From: an uncultured Bacteroidales bacterium
GTDB lineage: Bacteria; Bacteroidota; Bacteroidia; Bacteroidales; Paludibacteraceae
Direction of reading: 5' to 3'
Assembly: GCA_937885465.1 (NCBI GenBank)
Contig: CAKZZM010000115.1
Location: forward strand, 1-11,394
DNA: 11,394 nucleotides
The notes beneath the pieces are model-generated. The model was not told the DNA's origin and made no database searches. It worked only from the letters and a program-made list of their open reading frames with translations. Every line of letters begins with the position of its first letter. The first letter of the stretch is position 1. The translations under genes were made by a program, and so were the position numbers. Shown one piece after another: positions 4,563 to 11,394 of the stretch.

Positions 4563-7500
4563 TTAGAACAATGCCATCTCCATAACTTCTTCTCTTTCTG
4601 GCAAAGAAGCATAACACGTATCTGGTTCTTGTGGGCTATCTTCATTGTCATCCTCATCTCCAGGAATAAGGTTGATATCATATAGTTCGACCAACTTATC
4701 GTAATCAAAACAATATGCTTGTTCCGTATGAGACTTTTGTATGGTACGCACAGAACCATCTGCTCCTTGAATAGAATCATATTGAACTACACCATGGATA
4801 ATATCCTTGAAGCGCACTACCTTCTTCCCCAGATAAGCGGAACTATTCTCCAAATAATACTCCAATGATGTCTTTGGAAGAAGCGGCTCGCCGGTGCGTT
4901 TCCCTTGCAACGTATATAACTCGGCCGTCTGTTTGATTTTCATATAAAGTACACGCTTAGCAGTGCCAAAATGCCATGTTTCTTTGTCGCGAGTCTTAAG
5001 ATCCGTTTCATACTTAACGCAATAATCTCCATTGTACGCTATCTGCCCGTCATTGCGCAAGAAGTTAATCACATCCCAATAGGCAGCCAGTTCATTATTC
5101 TTCTTGGTTTGACTATTCTGGTTGATGATGCCTTTAGTAACAATATTGAGCAGATCATGATAAGTGAATGGTAGTTTGAGCATTGGAGCCAAGACATAAA
5201 AGGCAGACAGAGGGACTAACCAGTTATTACGGATTCTATCCTCAACGGTCACCTTACTTAGTTCTTCCTGCACATCGTTTGCCACCTTTTGGTAGGCTTC
5301 ACGAAAACCGGCTTCAAACTGCGGACGATACTTCAGTATCTCCAATGTTAGATGAGAACAGCCTAACTTGCGTATATCTTTGAGCTTGTCAAATCGTTTC
5401 TTGGCTTCCGGTGAGAACTCCGATTTAGGAAAACTGAGAAAGATAAAGCGCGAGAACAACGCAATATCTGCTGTTGCCATTTCCTGACCGGTCACTATGA
5501 CACCGGAATTTACTTTGGTTACTTCTCGTTTCTTATCTTTATCCATGTTCATCCGGTTGCGACCTGCTCCATCCCATAGACCTTTTAGAAATTCTCGTTT
5601 GTCTAAATCCACCGTGTTCTTGAATTCGTCCAAATGAACCAAGGCATTGGCACACTGTGCTACAGCGTCAGCTAATGCCGGGAGAGTAGAGTTCTGGATG
5701 TTAGGAGGCGTGTTCTCGCAAATATAGAAGGACATGAGACTATGCCCGAGTTCAGACTTGCCAGAACCTTTCGGGCCGAAGATATTCAATATCGGGAAAG
5801 ACTTTGTTTGCGCGACTATAACATCACGGAATAAAGTAGCCAACAAGAATGAGAACCCAACTTTGGCATTATCTCCGAACACAGAAATTAGTTGGGAAAC
5901 ATAGTCCTGCAGAGTAACGGTTGACCAATTGTGATGCACAAAACTCCGCTCAAACTGAAAGAGTTGCGTGTCTTTTTTGTATATCACAGAGGAAGATGGC
6001 AAATACTGATTGCCATGTTCCGGCAGACGTACAATACCATATTCATCAACCGGATACCAGTTTCCATTTGCAAAGATGCCGTTACCGAAAGCATAGAAGC
6101 CAGCTGACTGCCAGCCAAGTTGATCAATACGAGTAGCTGTATCCGTATTCTCATAGAGATAGGTCTTGAGTTGTGTCAAACGGTTAGAAGGAGCCATCCA
6201 AATATAATTACCAAGTCCCTCTATCCGTTGAGAAAACTTCTGCATACTCGTAAGGTCTTCTTGTTTGAGCTCTATAATCTCGGTATGACCGACAGTGTTT
6301 GTCAGTTCAAAGATACGGATGGCATTTTGCATATCGCGTATATGGAAAAGAGGACGAAGAACGAAGTTTGACCAATAAGTCATTTTGCCTTCCGCGCTTA
6401 AAGACACATAGCGATTGCCTATTTGTTGAAAGCCGTATTTCTCCAACAAGTCCTGATTAGATGGAGTGGAGTTGCTTTTTAGGGTTGCGGCATTTCTGTT
6501 TTTGACTGCCGCCCGAATCGCTTTACTCCATGTAGCACGTCCGGGAACCAGTTTAATCAGTTTGTCGATGTACATATTGCGCTCATGCTCCTTTTCACAC
6601 AGGGCAACCACACCGGCTATATCATCCACGATGCTGATGCTGACTTGTGCATCGCCAGCATCTAATACTCGTTTCTCTGCATACCATACCACAAAATCTT
6701 CTTCTTGCAAGTCTTCAAAGATGATGCGACTCTTACAATACGAATCAGGGTCGTTTTTCTGACCATCGGCACCGAGCGGTATCTCTCGTATCGTTACCTT
6801 AAAGCCCCTCTCCATGGCATTACGACCTGCAACCATCACTTTCTTTATGCCGACACCGTAATGCTCTGAGACCTTAACCCTATCAGCATCCGGCAGTAAA
6901 CAAAGTGTACTGGCATACCGTTTCAATAGAGTTAGTTGATCGGTAGTCCAATCAGAGCCAAGAGGAGCAACTGCATTGTTAATACCGATTGACTGAAGGC
7001 GCAACACATCCGGTGCTCCTTCAACAAGATAGAATTTCCCCTCTTTGGCGGCAGCAGTCCATGCTTGATGAATACCGAAGATCGATTGGCTCTTTTGATA
7101 AAGAGTATTATTGGTGGTATTGAGATACTTAGGTACATCCTCATTATCCGACATCGTACGTGCGGTATAACCAATGATGCGGTTATATCGATCGCGTATA
7201 GGAATCATGATTCGTCCACGGAAGAAGTCATAATCACTATTCTGCTTATCCGAATGTCTAATGAGTCCCATTTCATGAAGCAATGCGGTAGAGAGTGAAG
7301 CACTACCTGCATGTTTCAAAAGTCCATCCCATGCATTATACGAATATCCTATTCCAGTTTCCTCAACGAACTCGATTCCCCAGCGATTGCATGCATATTC
7401 GTATGCAGTCCGTGCCTCATCGTCTTGGTTATGGATATTGCGTACATAATATCGTTGCACATGAACATAAGCTGCTAACATCGCTTCACGTTGTTTGCTT

Positions 7501-7826
7501 TGCTCTTGTTCTTCTGCCGTTTGCTCATGACTGTCCTCTTCAATAGGGATGTGATACTTGTCAGCGAGAAAACGTACTGCTTCTATAAAACTCAGTTTCT
7601 CTTTCTTTTGAATAAAGGAGATAGTGTCACCACCTTCACCACAGCCGCCGAAACAATGCCAAGTGTTTCTATTCGGGTCGAGAAAGAATGAGGGTGTTTT
7701 CTCGTTATGGATAGGACAACAGCACTTGAACTTCCCTGCGGAAGGCTGAAGTGTCGCATATTCGAAAACAACATCGCGAATGTTGACTTGTAGTTTTACT
7801 AATTCTATGGTTCTACTGGATAGCAT
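4563..7826 (-). CDS. Primase-helicase fusion: CHC2 zinc finger, TOPRIM, P-loop ATPase
   Basis: A 1087-residue replication protein. Residues 35-72 form a CHC2 zinc-binding primase finger (C37-x2-H40, then HCFGGC with C58 and C62, and GEGGDTISF). Residues 204-224 carry the DnaG RNA-polymerase motif (RGRIMIPIRDRYNRIIGYTA). The TOPRIM fold follows, with the glutamate of LVEG at 269, DAD at 313-315 and DPDSY at 359-363. Residues 675-800 hold an ATPase core: Walker A GPKGSGKS at 684-691, Walker B LVHLDE ending at 734, a sensor-like GVIVTGQE at 775-782 and a possible arginine finger in FSRF at 791-794. It probably primes and unwinds DNA for replication of the element. The ATG at 7826 has no Shine-Dalgarno. 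It lies 60 bp after the 81-residue gene, beyond a small hairpin. Unusual: three residues, not two, separate the second Cys pair. Confidence 0.93.
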   Translation of the reverse strand: MLSSRTIELVKLQVNIRDVVFEYATLQPSAGKFKCCCPIHNEKTPSFFLDPNRNTWHCFGGCGEGGDTISFIQKKEKLSFIEAVRFLADKYHIPIEEDSHEQTAEEQEQSKQREAMLAAYVHVQRYYVRNIHNQDDEARTAYEYACNRWGIEFVEETGIGYSYNAWDGLLKHAGSASLSTALLHEMGLIRHSDKQNSDYDFFRGRIMIPIRDRYNRIIGYTARTMSDNEDVPKYLNTTNNTLYQKSQSIFGIHQAWTAAAKEGKFYLVEGAPDVLRLQSIGINNAVAPLGSDWTTDQLTLLKRYASTLCLLPDADRVKVSEHYGVGIKKVMVAGRNAMERGFKVTIREIPLGADGQKNDPDSYCKSRIIFEDLQEEDFVVWYAEKRVLDAGDAQVSISIVDDIAGVVALCEKEHERNMYIDKLIKLVPGRATWSKAIRAAVKNRNAATLKSNSTPSNQDLLEKYGFQQIGNRYVSLSAEGKMTYWSNFVLRPLFHIRDMQNAIRIFELTNTVGHTEIIELKQEDLTSMQKFSQRIEGLGNYIWMAPSNRLTQLKTYLYENTDTATRIDQLGWQSAGFYAFGNGIFANGNWYPVDEYGIVRLPEHGNQYLPSSSVIYKKDTQLFQFERSFVHHNWSTVTLQDYVSQLISVFGDNAKVGFSFLLATLFRDVIVAQTKSFPILNIFGPKGSGKSELGHSLMSFYICENTPPNIQNSTLPALADAVAQCANALVHLDEFKNTVDLDKREFLKGLWDGAGRNRMNMDKDKKREVTKVNSGVIVTGQEMATADIALFSRFIFLSFPKSEFSPEAKKRFDKLKDIRKLGCSHLTLEILKYRPQFEAGFREAYQKVANDVQEELSKVTVEDRIRNNWLVPLSAFYVLAPMLKLPFTYHDLLNIVTKGIINQNSQTKKNNELAAYWDVINFLRNDGQIAYNGDYCVKYETDLKTRDKETWHFGTAKRVLYMKIKQTAELYTLQGKRTGEPLLPKTSLEYYLENSSAYLGKKVVRFKDIIHGVVQYDSIQGADGSVRTIQKSHTEQAYCFDYDKLVELYDINLIPGDEDDNEDSPQEPDTCYASLPEREEVMEMALF

Positions 7827-7849
7827 ATTAGATTAGGATTATACGGTGC

Positions 7850-7876
7850 AATAAAGAACTGGATTACTCCAGTTCG
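7850..7876 (-). terminator. Hairpin between the small regulator and the primase gene
   Basis: GAACTGG (7856-7862) pairs with CCAGTTC (7869-7875) around a 6-base loop. On the minus strand it is followed by only a short TTTATT, so it would terminate weakly. It may attenuate read-through into the primase gene. Confidence 0.45.
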
Positions 7877-7886
7877 ATGATATGAA

Positions 7887-8132
7887 TCATAATGAGAATT
7901 GGTGTTGTTGATTATAATACCGCTCAACAAAACGCTGTTGAGCACGATCCTCATTACGGAAAACTGCGAGAATGCTCTTGATTACTTCACTTTCGAGTTT
8001 CGTCACATTCTCATGGTCACATTTGTAATAGAACGTTGAATTACTCCAACCTGTACGCTCCATCACAAGATTCTTAAAACGACGTCTCCGTGTACCTGAT
8101 AATTGCAGGTAATAATACTTAAAAGTTTTCAT
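7887..8132 (-). CDS. Small basic protein, probable DNA-binding regulator
   Basis: An 81-residue protein with a basic run RRRRFKNLV at about 16-24, then ERTGWSNSTFYYK and LESEVIKSIL. The spacing resembles a helix-turn-helix (helix, turn at GWSNS, recognition helix TFYYK), but no family is assigned with confidence. It is divergent from the XRE repressor gene, like the Cro/Xis-type genes of temperate phages and satellites, and lies directly upstream of the primase-helicase. Early regulator or excision/replication activator is inference. The ATG at 8132 follows an AT-rich region with a possible -7 box (TATTTTTG at 8176-8169). Confidence 0.75.
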   Translation of the reverse strand: MKTFKYYYLQLSGTRRRRFKNLVMERTGWSNSTFYYKCDHENVTKLESEVIKSILAVFRNEDRAQQRFVERYYNQQHQFSL

Positions 8133-8168
8133 TTTATAATATATTTATGCATTTTCAGCGATTTTAAG

Positions 8169-8176
8169 CAAAAATA
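8169..8176 (-). promoter_or_regulatory. Possible -7 box for the 81-residue gene and primase
   Basis: Read on the minus strand this is TATTTTTG, matching TAnnTTTG, about 37 bp before the ATG at 8132. There is no good TTTG at the -33 distance (only TTTA or TTTT), so the call is weak, perhaps an activator-dependent promoter. Confidence 0.35.
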
Positions 8177-8186
8177 TCCGCAAAAA

Positions 8187-8218
8187 TTTGCATATATAAA
8201 ATATTAGTTGTATCTTTG
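8187..8218 (+). promoter_or_regulatory. Bacteroidota-type promoter of the XRE gene
   Basis: TTTG at 8187-8190, exactly 20 bp, then TATCTTTG at 8211-8218: a full match to the primary-sigma consensus of Bacteroidota. The -33 box is embedded in AAAATTTGCATA, a sequence also found at the -33 box of the ATPase promoter at 11100-11131. Confidence 0.8.
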
Positions 8219-8338
8219 CGACTGCAAAATTACGCATAATATCCTAAAACAGCAAATATTTATGCACAAAAATGCAATTGTAGTACGATTAAATATAATA
8301 TAATTTCGCAAACATAAACTTTTAAACAGTAAATCACC

Positions 8339-8824
8339 ATGTATAACCCGAAAATGATTGACATCTTGCTTCGCCGTCAAGGGAAACGAGCCAAGGATTT
8401 GGCTAAGTATATGAGTGGGAATGAGCGTCAGCCTCTGACCAGCATTACTAAACAAGGTGCGAACCCGACTGCAGAGACATTGGAGAAAGTAGCGGATTTC
8501 TTTTTAGTATCTATTGATACGTTGTTTATCCGTAATGAAGAACTGCCTGAAGTACCACAGCAATGGGAGATAGACAGGCGATCGGAGTATTATGAGAAAG
8601 CAATGGTCGCTAAAGATCATCTTATCCAAGCCATGAATTTCGAACGTGATGTTATGGAAAAATGGCTTGAAGCACAGCGCGAAGATATTCGTAATTTGGA
8701 AGATGAAGTGAAGGAACTGCGTGACTTGCTGAGAGCACATAAGATAAGAGTGCCACACCATAAACCGCTGGAACATCCTATTCCACCGGATGCGTTCGGA
8801 ACAGACGGAAGGTCAAAAAAGTAG
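8339..8824 (+). CDS. XRE-family helix-turn-helix transcriptional repressor
   Basis: A 161-residue protein. Residues 5-63 form an HTH_3/XRE domain: MIDILLRRQGKRAKDLAKYM, a turn, LTSITKQGANPTAETLEKVA and DFFLVSIDTLF. Residues about 78-132 are charged and heptad-like (ERDVMEKWLEAQREDIRNLE), suggesting a coiled coil for dimerisation. The tail is Pro- and His-rich. It probably binds the AT-rich divergent region and controls the 81-residue gene plus primase, in the manner of phage CI or satellite Stl repressors; that role is inferred from layout. It has its own promoter at 8187 and terminator at 8873. Confidence 0.9.
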   Translation: MYNPKMIDILLRRQGKRAKDLAKYMSGNERQPLTSITKQGANPTAETLEKVADFFLVSIDTLFIRNEELPEVPQQWEIDRRSEYYEKAMVAKDHLIQAMNFERDVMEKWLEAQREDIRNLEDEVKELRDLLRAHKIRVPHHKPLEHPIPPDAFGTDGRSKK

Positions 8825-8872
8825 TGACGTATAATAGAATTTATGGGCACGCATGCGAGCGCATACGAACGA

Positions 8873-8905
8873 GGAGAGACTTTTATGGTCTCCCTTTAGT
8901 TTTTT
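8873..8905 (+). terminator. Intrinsic terminator of the XRE gene
   Basis: GAGAC (8876-8880) pairs with GTCTC (8888-8892) around a 7-base loop, extended past one mismatch, followed by TTTAGTTTTTT. Confidence 0.65.
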
Positions 8906-9184
8906 CACACATAATGATTCAATATCTGTAAACCAAATCGAATGGGCTTAATGGGACTAAGTTGGAGCGACACCTATTCCGCGTTTCTTTTATGGTATAA
9001 ATATCTCATACTCAACAGACTGCATCTACTTCTTACATGACATTTGTCGTAAGTTTACTATAAATGTGCGACAAATGAACAAATTCCCAAAACTATGCAA
9101 ATATTTTAGGAATCCGAGTGTGGCAAACATCCGATATGTTTGTAAAATTTCGGAAGTATGAATCACCGATCAATATAAGGTTTG

Positions 9185-9218
9185 GCATAAAAATGCAGGC
9201 TCAAAAACCTGCATTTTT
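9185..9218 (-). terminator. Strong terminator after the ATPase-RloB operon, possibly bidirectional
   Basis: AAAAATGCAGG (9189-9199) and CCTGCATTTTT (9208-9218) form a perfect 11-bp stem with an 8-base loop and T-runs on both strands. It lies about 55 bp beyond the RloB stop. Confidence 0.88.
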
Positions 9219-9273
9219 GCATTTTATTTGGGGTAAACTACTAAAAATTGAGGGTTTTGCCAAACATAAAGTA

Positions 9274-9864
9274 TTATTTTTTACTTTTATTCTCCAAGAG
9301 AGCCAATAACTCAAAGAGTTTATACATCTGCGAATAGGAATTTTCGTTGCCCTCATCATGAAGCTCAACGGACTTCTTTGCTAACCTTAAGGCTTTACTT
9401 AAATCTCCATGTTGAGATAAGAAATCGTATAGATGAATTTTCTGAAGATAGTTTTTGGTCTTCTCATAATCAGGGATGAACTTGCGAAGTTCCTTAGCAA
9501 CAGCCTCGTAGTCTTCAAAATGACGTTGCGATAACTGCGGCATGAAATGCAACAAGAACCAATACTCTGTACACGGATCCGTTTCTATGAATGTCACCTT
9601 TCTGTACATCGGTTGGCTTTTTGCTTTGAGATAAACTTGCATCTCCGATGGGTGTGTATTAAGCCTATCCATATCCAGCAAGCAAATCACCTCATCGTAT
9701 CCTTCGGATAGACATTTCTTTGCCTCAGTAAGCAAGTGCTTGATATTCGGATGCTGAGGAAGGGACGGCTTCATTTTAAACGGATAGCGACAGGCTATTC
9801 GCAGTGAGTCAATATAAAACCATTCAGTTATACCTTCGCCAAAGATTGCGATGCTCTTTTTCAT
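9274..9864 (-). CDS. RloB-family TOPRIM protein, effector of a two-gene defence system
   Basis: A 196-residue protein of the RloB/AbiLii type. The N-terminal TOPRIM-like fold shows IFGEGITEWFYIDSL at 7-21 with the metal-binding glutamate E10, and the acidic pair in CLLDMDRLN (D64, D66). The family's signature follows at 95-108 (TDPCTEYWFLLHFM). The C-terminal third is helical (YEKTKNYLQKIHLYDF). TOPRIM partners of AAA15 ATPases are nucleases in related systems; in PARIS the AriB TOPRIM cleaves host tRNA, and RloB substrates are, as far as I know, undefined. It starts 8 bp after the ATPase gene, on the same transcript, and is followed by a strong terminator. Toxin/effector role is inference from family and context. 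Confidence 0.88.
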   Translation of the reverse strand: MKKSIAIFGEGITEWFYIDSLRIACRYPFKMKPSLPQHPNIKHLLTEAKKCLSEGYDEVICLLDMDRLNTHPSEMQVYLKAKSQPMYRKVTFIETDPCTEYWFLLHFMPQLSQRHFEDYEAVAKELRKFIPDYEKTKNYLQKIHLYDFLSQHGDLSKALRLAKKSVELHDEGNENSYSQMYKLFELLALLENKSKK

Positions 9865-9872
9865 GGCTTATC

Positions 9873-11075
9873 CTACGTTGACTCGTCCAAATATATTGCG
9901 CCTGTAAATGGCAGTTTGACCAACTTACCTTGGCAATAGGCATTATAAGGTGAGATATTCTTGTGTAAACCAAGGTTAGAAAGACGAACCAATTCTGTTT
10001 CAGCATCTTCGTTCTTATCTGTAAACCAGATGGTATCACGACGCACAAAATCTTCATTCAACAAATTGATGTCATGCGTGGCTATCAATAATTGTGATGT
10101 GCCTGTGTAATTCGCAAGATACACACGCAGGAAATAGGAGAGTAGCTCGTAATGCAGGCTCGTCTCAATCTCGTCAATGATAATGAATTGATTATCCTGT
10201 ACAAGGTACTTCATAATGGCAGCAATGCCCATGAAGCGCAACGTACCATGTGATTCCAATTCTTCCGGCAAGGTACCTATGCCATTTAGTGTCTCATGCG
10301 AGAAGATAATAGATGATGCATCTGACGAAAGATGAAATTCGTTGATGTTGAAATCTGATTTCTGCAAGAATTGGATGATAAACTGTTTAAGTTTGCCATC
10401 CTTGTCATTTTTAAGCTCCTTATGGAGGAAAAATGACAAATCAATGGATGGCCTTAATACTTCGGAGAAATTGCTATCTATCCACGTATAGACCGTATTT
10501 AAGCGAGTGCTGACTACATTTGATTTACCAAAGGCTGCTATCACAGAGCAGTTATTGAGCGTATTGCCCGCAACGAACTCTTGGTCGCGACGAGACAAAC
10601 CAAGATTCTTACCAAACTCCACCTGTGTACTATCTGTTTCCGGGATATATTTACGTTCGTAAAGCATAGAGGGTCGCACCGATGAGTAAACCATCAGTTT
10701 CTCCTCAATAATACGTTCACTATTAAATAGGAGATTCAGATTGTACTTCTCGCCTTCGAGATAGAAATTCATCTGCATGCGCGTTGGCTCATTCTTGCTG
10801 TGATCATCCAGCAGGAAAGGAACAACGTCAATTTGCTCTGTTTTGCTCTGAGGATAATGAAGCAGCGTATGCACAAAAGTCTCGAACGCATTCAATACTT
10901 TCGTTTTCCCAGAGGCATTAGCTCCATAAATGATTCCCATCTTTAGAAGGCGCACTCCGGGCTTAACTTCGACTGTGTACTCTTCTGATAGTACCTTATC
11001 AGTTGTCGGCACAAAACTGAGTACTTGCTGCGACCTAATGGAATAGTAATTCTCTACAGAAAAATCTGCTACCAT
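9873..11075 (-). CDS. AAA15/RloA-like ABC-type ATPase, sensor of a two-gene defence system
   Basis: Counting from the ATG at 11075, a 400-residue ATPase begins with the usual MVADFSVENYYSIRSQQVLS strand-helix start of AAA15/SMC-like proteins. Walker A is GANASGKT at 51-58, the signature-like ESHGTLRFMGI at 274-284, Walker B FIIIDE ending at D301-E302, and the switch histidine in IATHD at 331-335. The frame is open upstream to an ATG at 11312, but a canonical promoter lies between, and the upstream residues do not look like this family, so 11075 is preferred. RloA/AbiLi-type ATPases work with RloB/AbiLii partners in phage exclusion; AriA of PARIS has a similar ATPase. It probably senses a phage or invader signal and licenses the TOPRIM partner. 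Confidence 0.9.
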   Translation of the reverse strand: MVADFSVENYYSIRSQQVLSFVPTTDKVLSEEYTVEVKPGVRLLKMGIIYGANASGKTKVLNAFETFVHTLLHYPQSKTEQIDVVPFLLDDHSKNEPTRMQMNFYLEGEKYNLNLLFNSERIIEEKLMVYSSVRPSMLYERKYIPETDSTQVEFGKNLGLSRRDQEFVAGNTLNNCSVIAAFGKSNVVSTRLNTVYTWIDSNFSEVLRPSIDLSFFLHKELKNDKDGKLKQFIIQFLQKSDFNINEFHLSSDASSIIFSHETLNGIGTLPEELESHGTLRFMGIAAIMKYLVQDNQFIIIDEIETSLHYELLSYFLRVYLANYTGTSQLLIATHDINLLNEDFVRRDTIWFTDKNEDAETELVRLSNLGLHKNISPYNAYCQGKLVKLPFTGAIYLDEST

Positions 11076-11099
11076 AACTACATCGTCTAAAATTTGCCG

Positions 11100-11131
11100 C
11101 AAAGTTACAAATAAAAATTGAATTATGCAAA
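11100..11131 (-). promoter_or_regulatory. Bacteroidota-type promoter of the ATPase-RloB operon
   Basis: On the minus strand TTTG (11131-11128), 20 bp, then TAACTTTG (11107-11100) match the consensus exactly, about 25 bp before the chosen ATG. The -33 box sits in AAAATTTGCATA, as in the XRE promoter. Confidence 0.82.
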
Positions 11132-11394
11132 TTTTATTCTCATATTTCGTAATTTTGATACGATTCTCAATGTTAATTATGCAATTTTGTGCTTTTTGCT
11201 TCATTTTTTTCTCGAAAATGTAGTCATCCTCATTACTCTCTACACGCGTGCTTTCAGTATAATGAAATAAATTGTAACCGAGAATTTTTCGAAGCCATTT
11301 CAACTTAATCATTCCTGATATGTGCTTAAAAATGCAATGTTGTCAATCAAAAATTCATTTTGCTGATATTTTTCTGTTTAAAAACTTGTGTATA
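11132..11394. other. AT-rich region upstream of the ATPase operon, no gene seen
   Basis: Very AT-rich, with no supported gene. TTAATTATGCAATTTT near 11174-11189 repeats the AATTATGCAAATTTT at the promoter's -33 box, so it may be a second site for the same regulator. Any coding frame here would be an upstream extension of the ATPase, considered unlikely. Confidence 0.4.

Larger units (their letters stand above)
8133..8338. promoter_or_regulatory. Divergent control region with candidate operators
   Basis: An AT-rich gap between the two divergent regulators. It contains the XRE promoter and repeated elements: TATTTATGCA near 8147 and again near 8259, and TTTGCATA at 8187-8194, each built on the same TTATGCA/TGCATAA core. 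A TGCACAAAAATGCA dyad lies near 8263-8276. These are plausible operator sites for the XRE protein or its partner. The XRE mRNA would have a leader of roughly 110 bases carrying the second operator copy. Confidence 0.5.
8825..9273. other. Intergenic region with inverted repeats, no gene
   Basis: Apart from two terminators I find no credible gene. It holds a perfect 9-bp inverted repeat CATTTGTCG (9041-9049)/CGACAAATG (9069-9077), a 7-bp one CAAACAT (9124-9130)/ATGTTTG (9136-9142), and GTTTGGCA (9180-9187)/TGCCAAAC (9258-9265) flanking the second terminator. The frame crossing 9118-9309 runs through a terminator stem and looks random. The symmetrical sites could be operators or recombination sites. 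Confidence 0.4.

Noticed and set aside
9118..9309. Plus-strand open frame of 63 codons
   Set aside because: Contains a strong terminator stem at 9189-9218 and overlaps the RloB gene end antisense; no family resemblance.
11076..11312. N-terminal extension of the AAA15 ATPase to the ATG at 11312
   Set aside because: A consensus promoter lies at 11100-11131 inside it, and the family's usual start (short strand, then SVENYYSIRS) begins at 11075.

Overview
The window looks like an accessory, mobile stretch of a Bacteroidota genome (Bacteroides/Parabacteroides/Prevotella type). Two promoters match the Bacteroidota consensus exactly (TTTG, 20 bp, TAnnTTTG), start codons lack Shine-Dalgarno sequences, and ArdA, an ArdC-like domain and a lone MutS domain I are typical cargo of the conjugative elements of this phylum. 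No integrase, relaxase, tRNA, rRNA or CRISPR array is visible, so neither the element's ends nor its exact class can be fixed.

Left part (1-4140), all genes on the minus strand. In transcription order there is a lone MutS domain I protein (3325-2843), three small tightly packed genes (2802-2599, 2593-2420, 2417-2328), an acidic 77-residue protein (1373-1140), an ArdC-N-like ssDNA-binding protein (1095-541) and ArdA, cut by the window edge (443 to <1). This resembles the leading region of a conjugative element, the first DNA to enter a recipient, where anti-restriction genes cluster. Two diverged copies of a roughly 0.8 kb non-coding, hairpin-rich cassette (about 1374-2205 and 3326-4140) interrupt the run. 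Each lies directly upstream of a gene whose first 37 codons are also duplicated. A hairpin in both copies shows three compensatory base-pair exchanges. I regard this cassette as the best candidate for something undescribed: a structured RNA leader, or a folded single-stranded-DNA promoter like F plasmid Frpo/ssi.

Middle (4141-8338). An AT-rich, iteron-bearing stretch (4171-4475) sits beside the 3' end of a 1087-residue primase-helicase (7826-4563) and is a plausible replication origin. The primase lies downstream of an 81-residue probable DNA-binding protein (8132-7887). That gene is divergent from an XRE-family repressor (8339-8824) across an AT-rich control region with repeated TATTTATGCA/TTTGCATA sites. 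Repressor, small regulator, primase-helicase and iterons together recall the replication module of a phage satellite (SaPI/PICI) or a small integrative element.

Right part (8825-11394). After two terminators and several inverted repeats comes a two-gene minus-strand operon: an AAA15-type ATPase (11075-9873) followed 8 bp later by an RloB-family TOPRIM protein (9864-9274). It belongs to the RloAB/AbiL type, related in architecture to PARIS, and is probably an abortive-infection defence. The same window therefore carries anti-restriction DNA mimicry (ArdA) and a defence pair whose PARIS relatives are triggered by such mimics.
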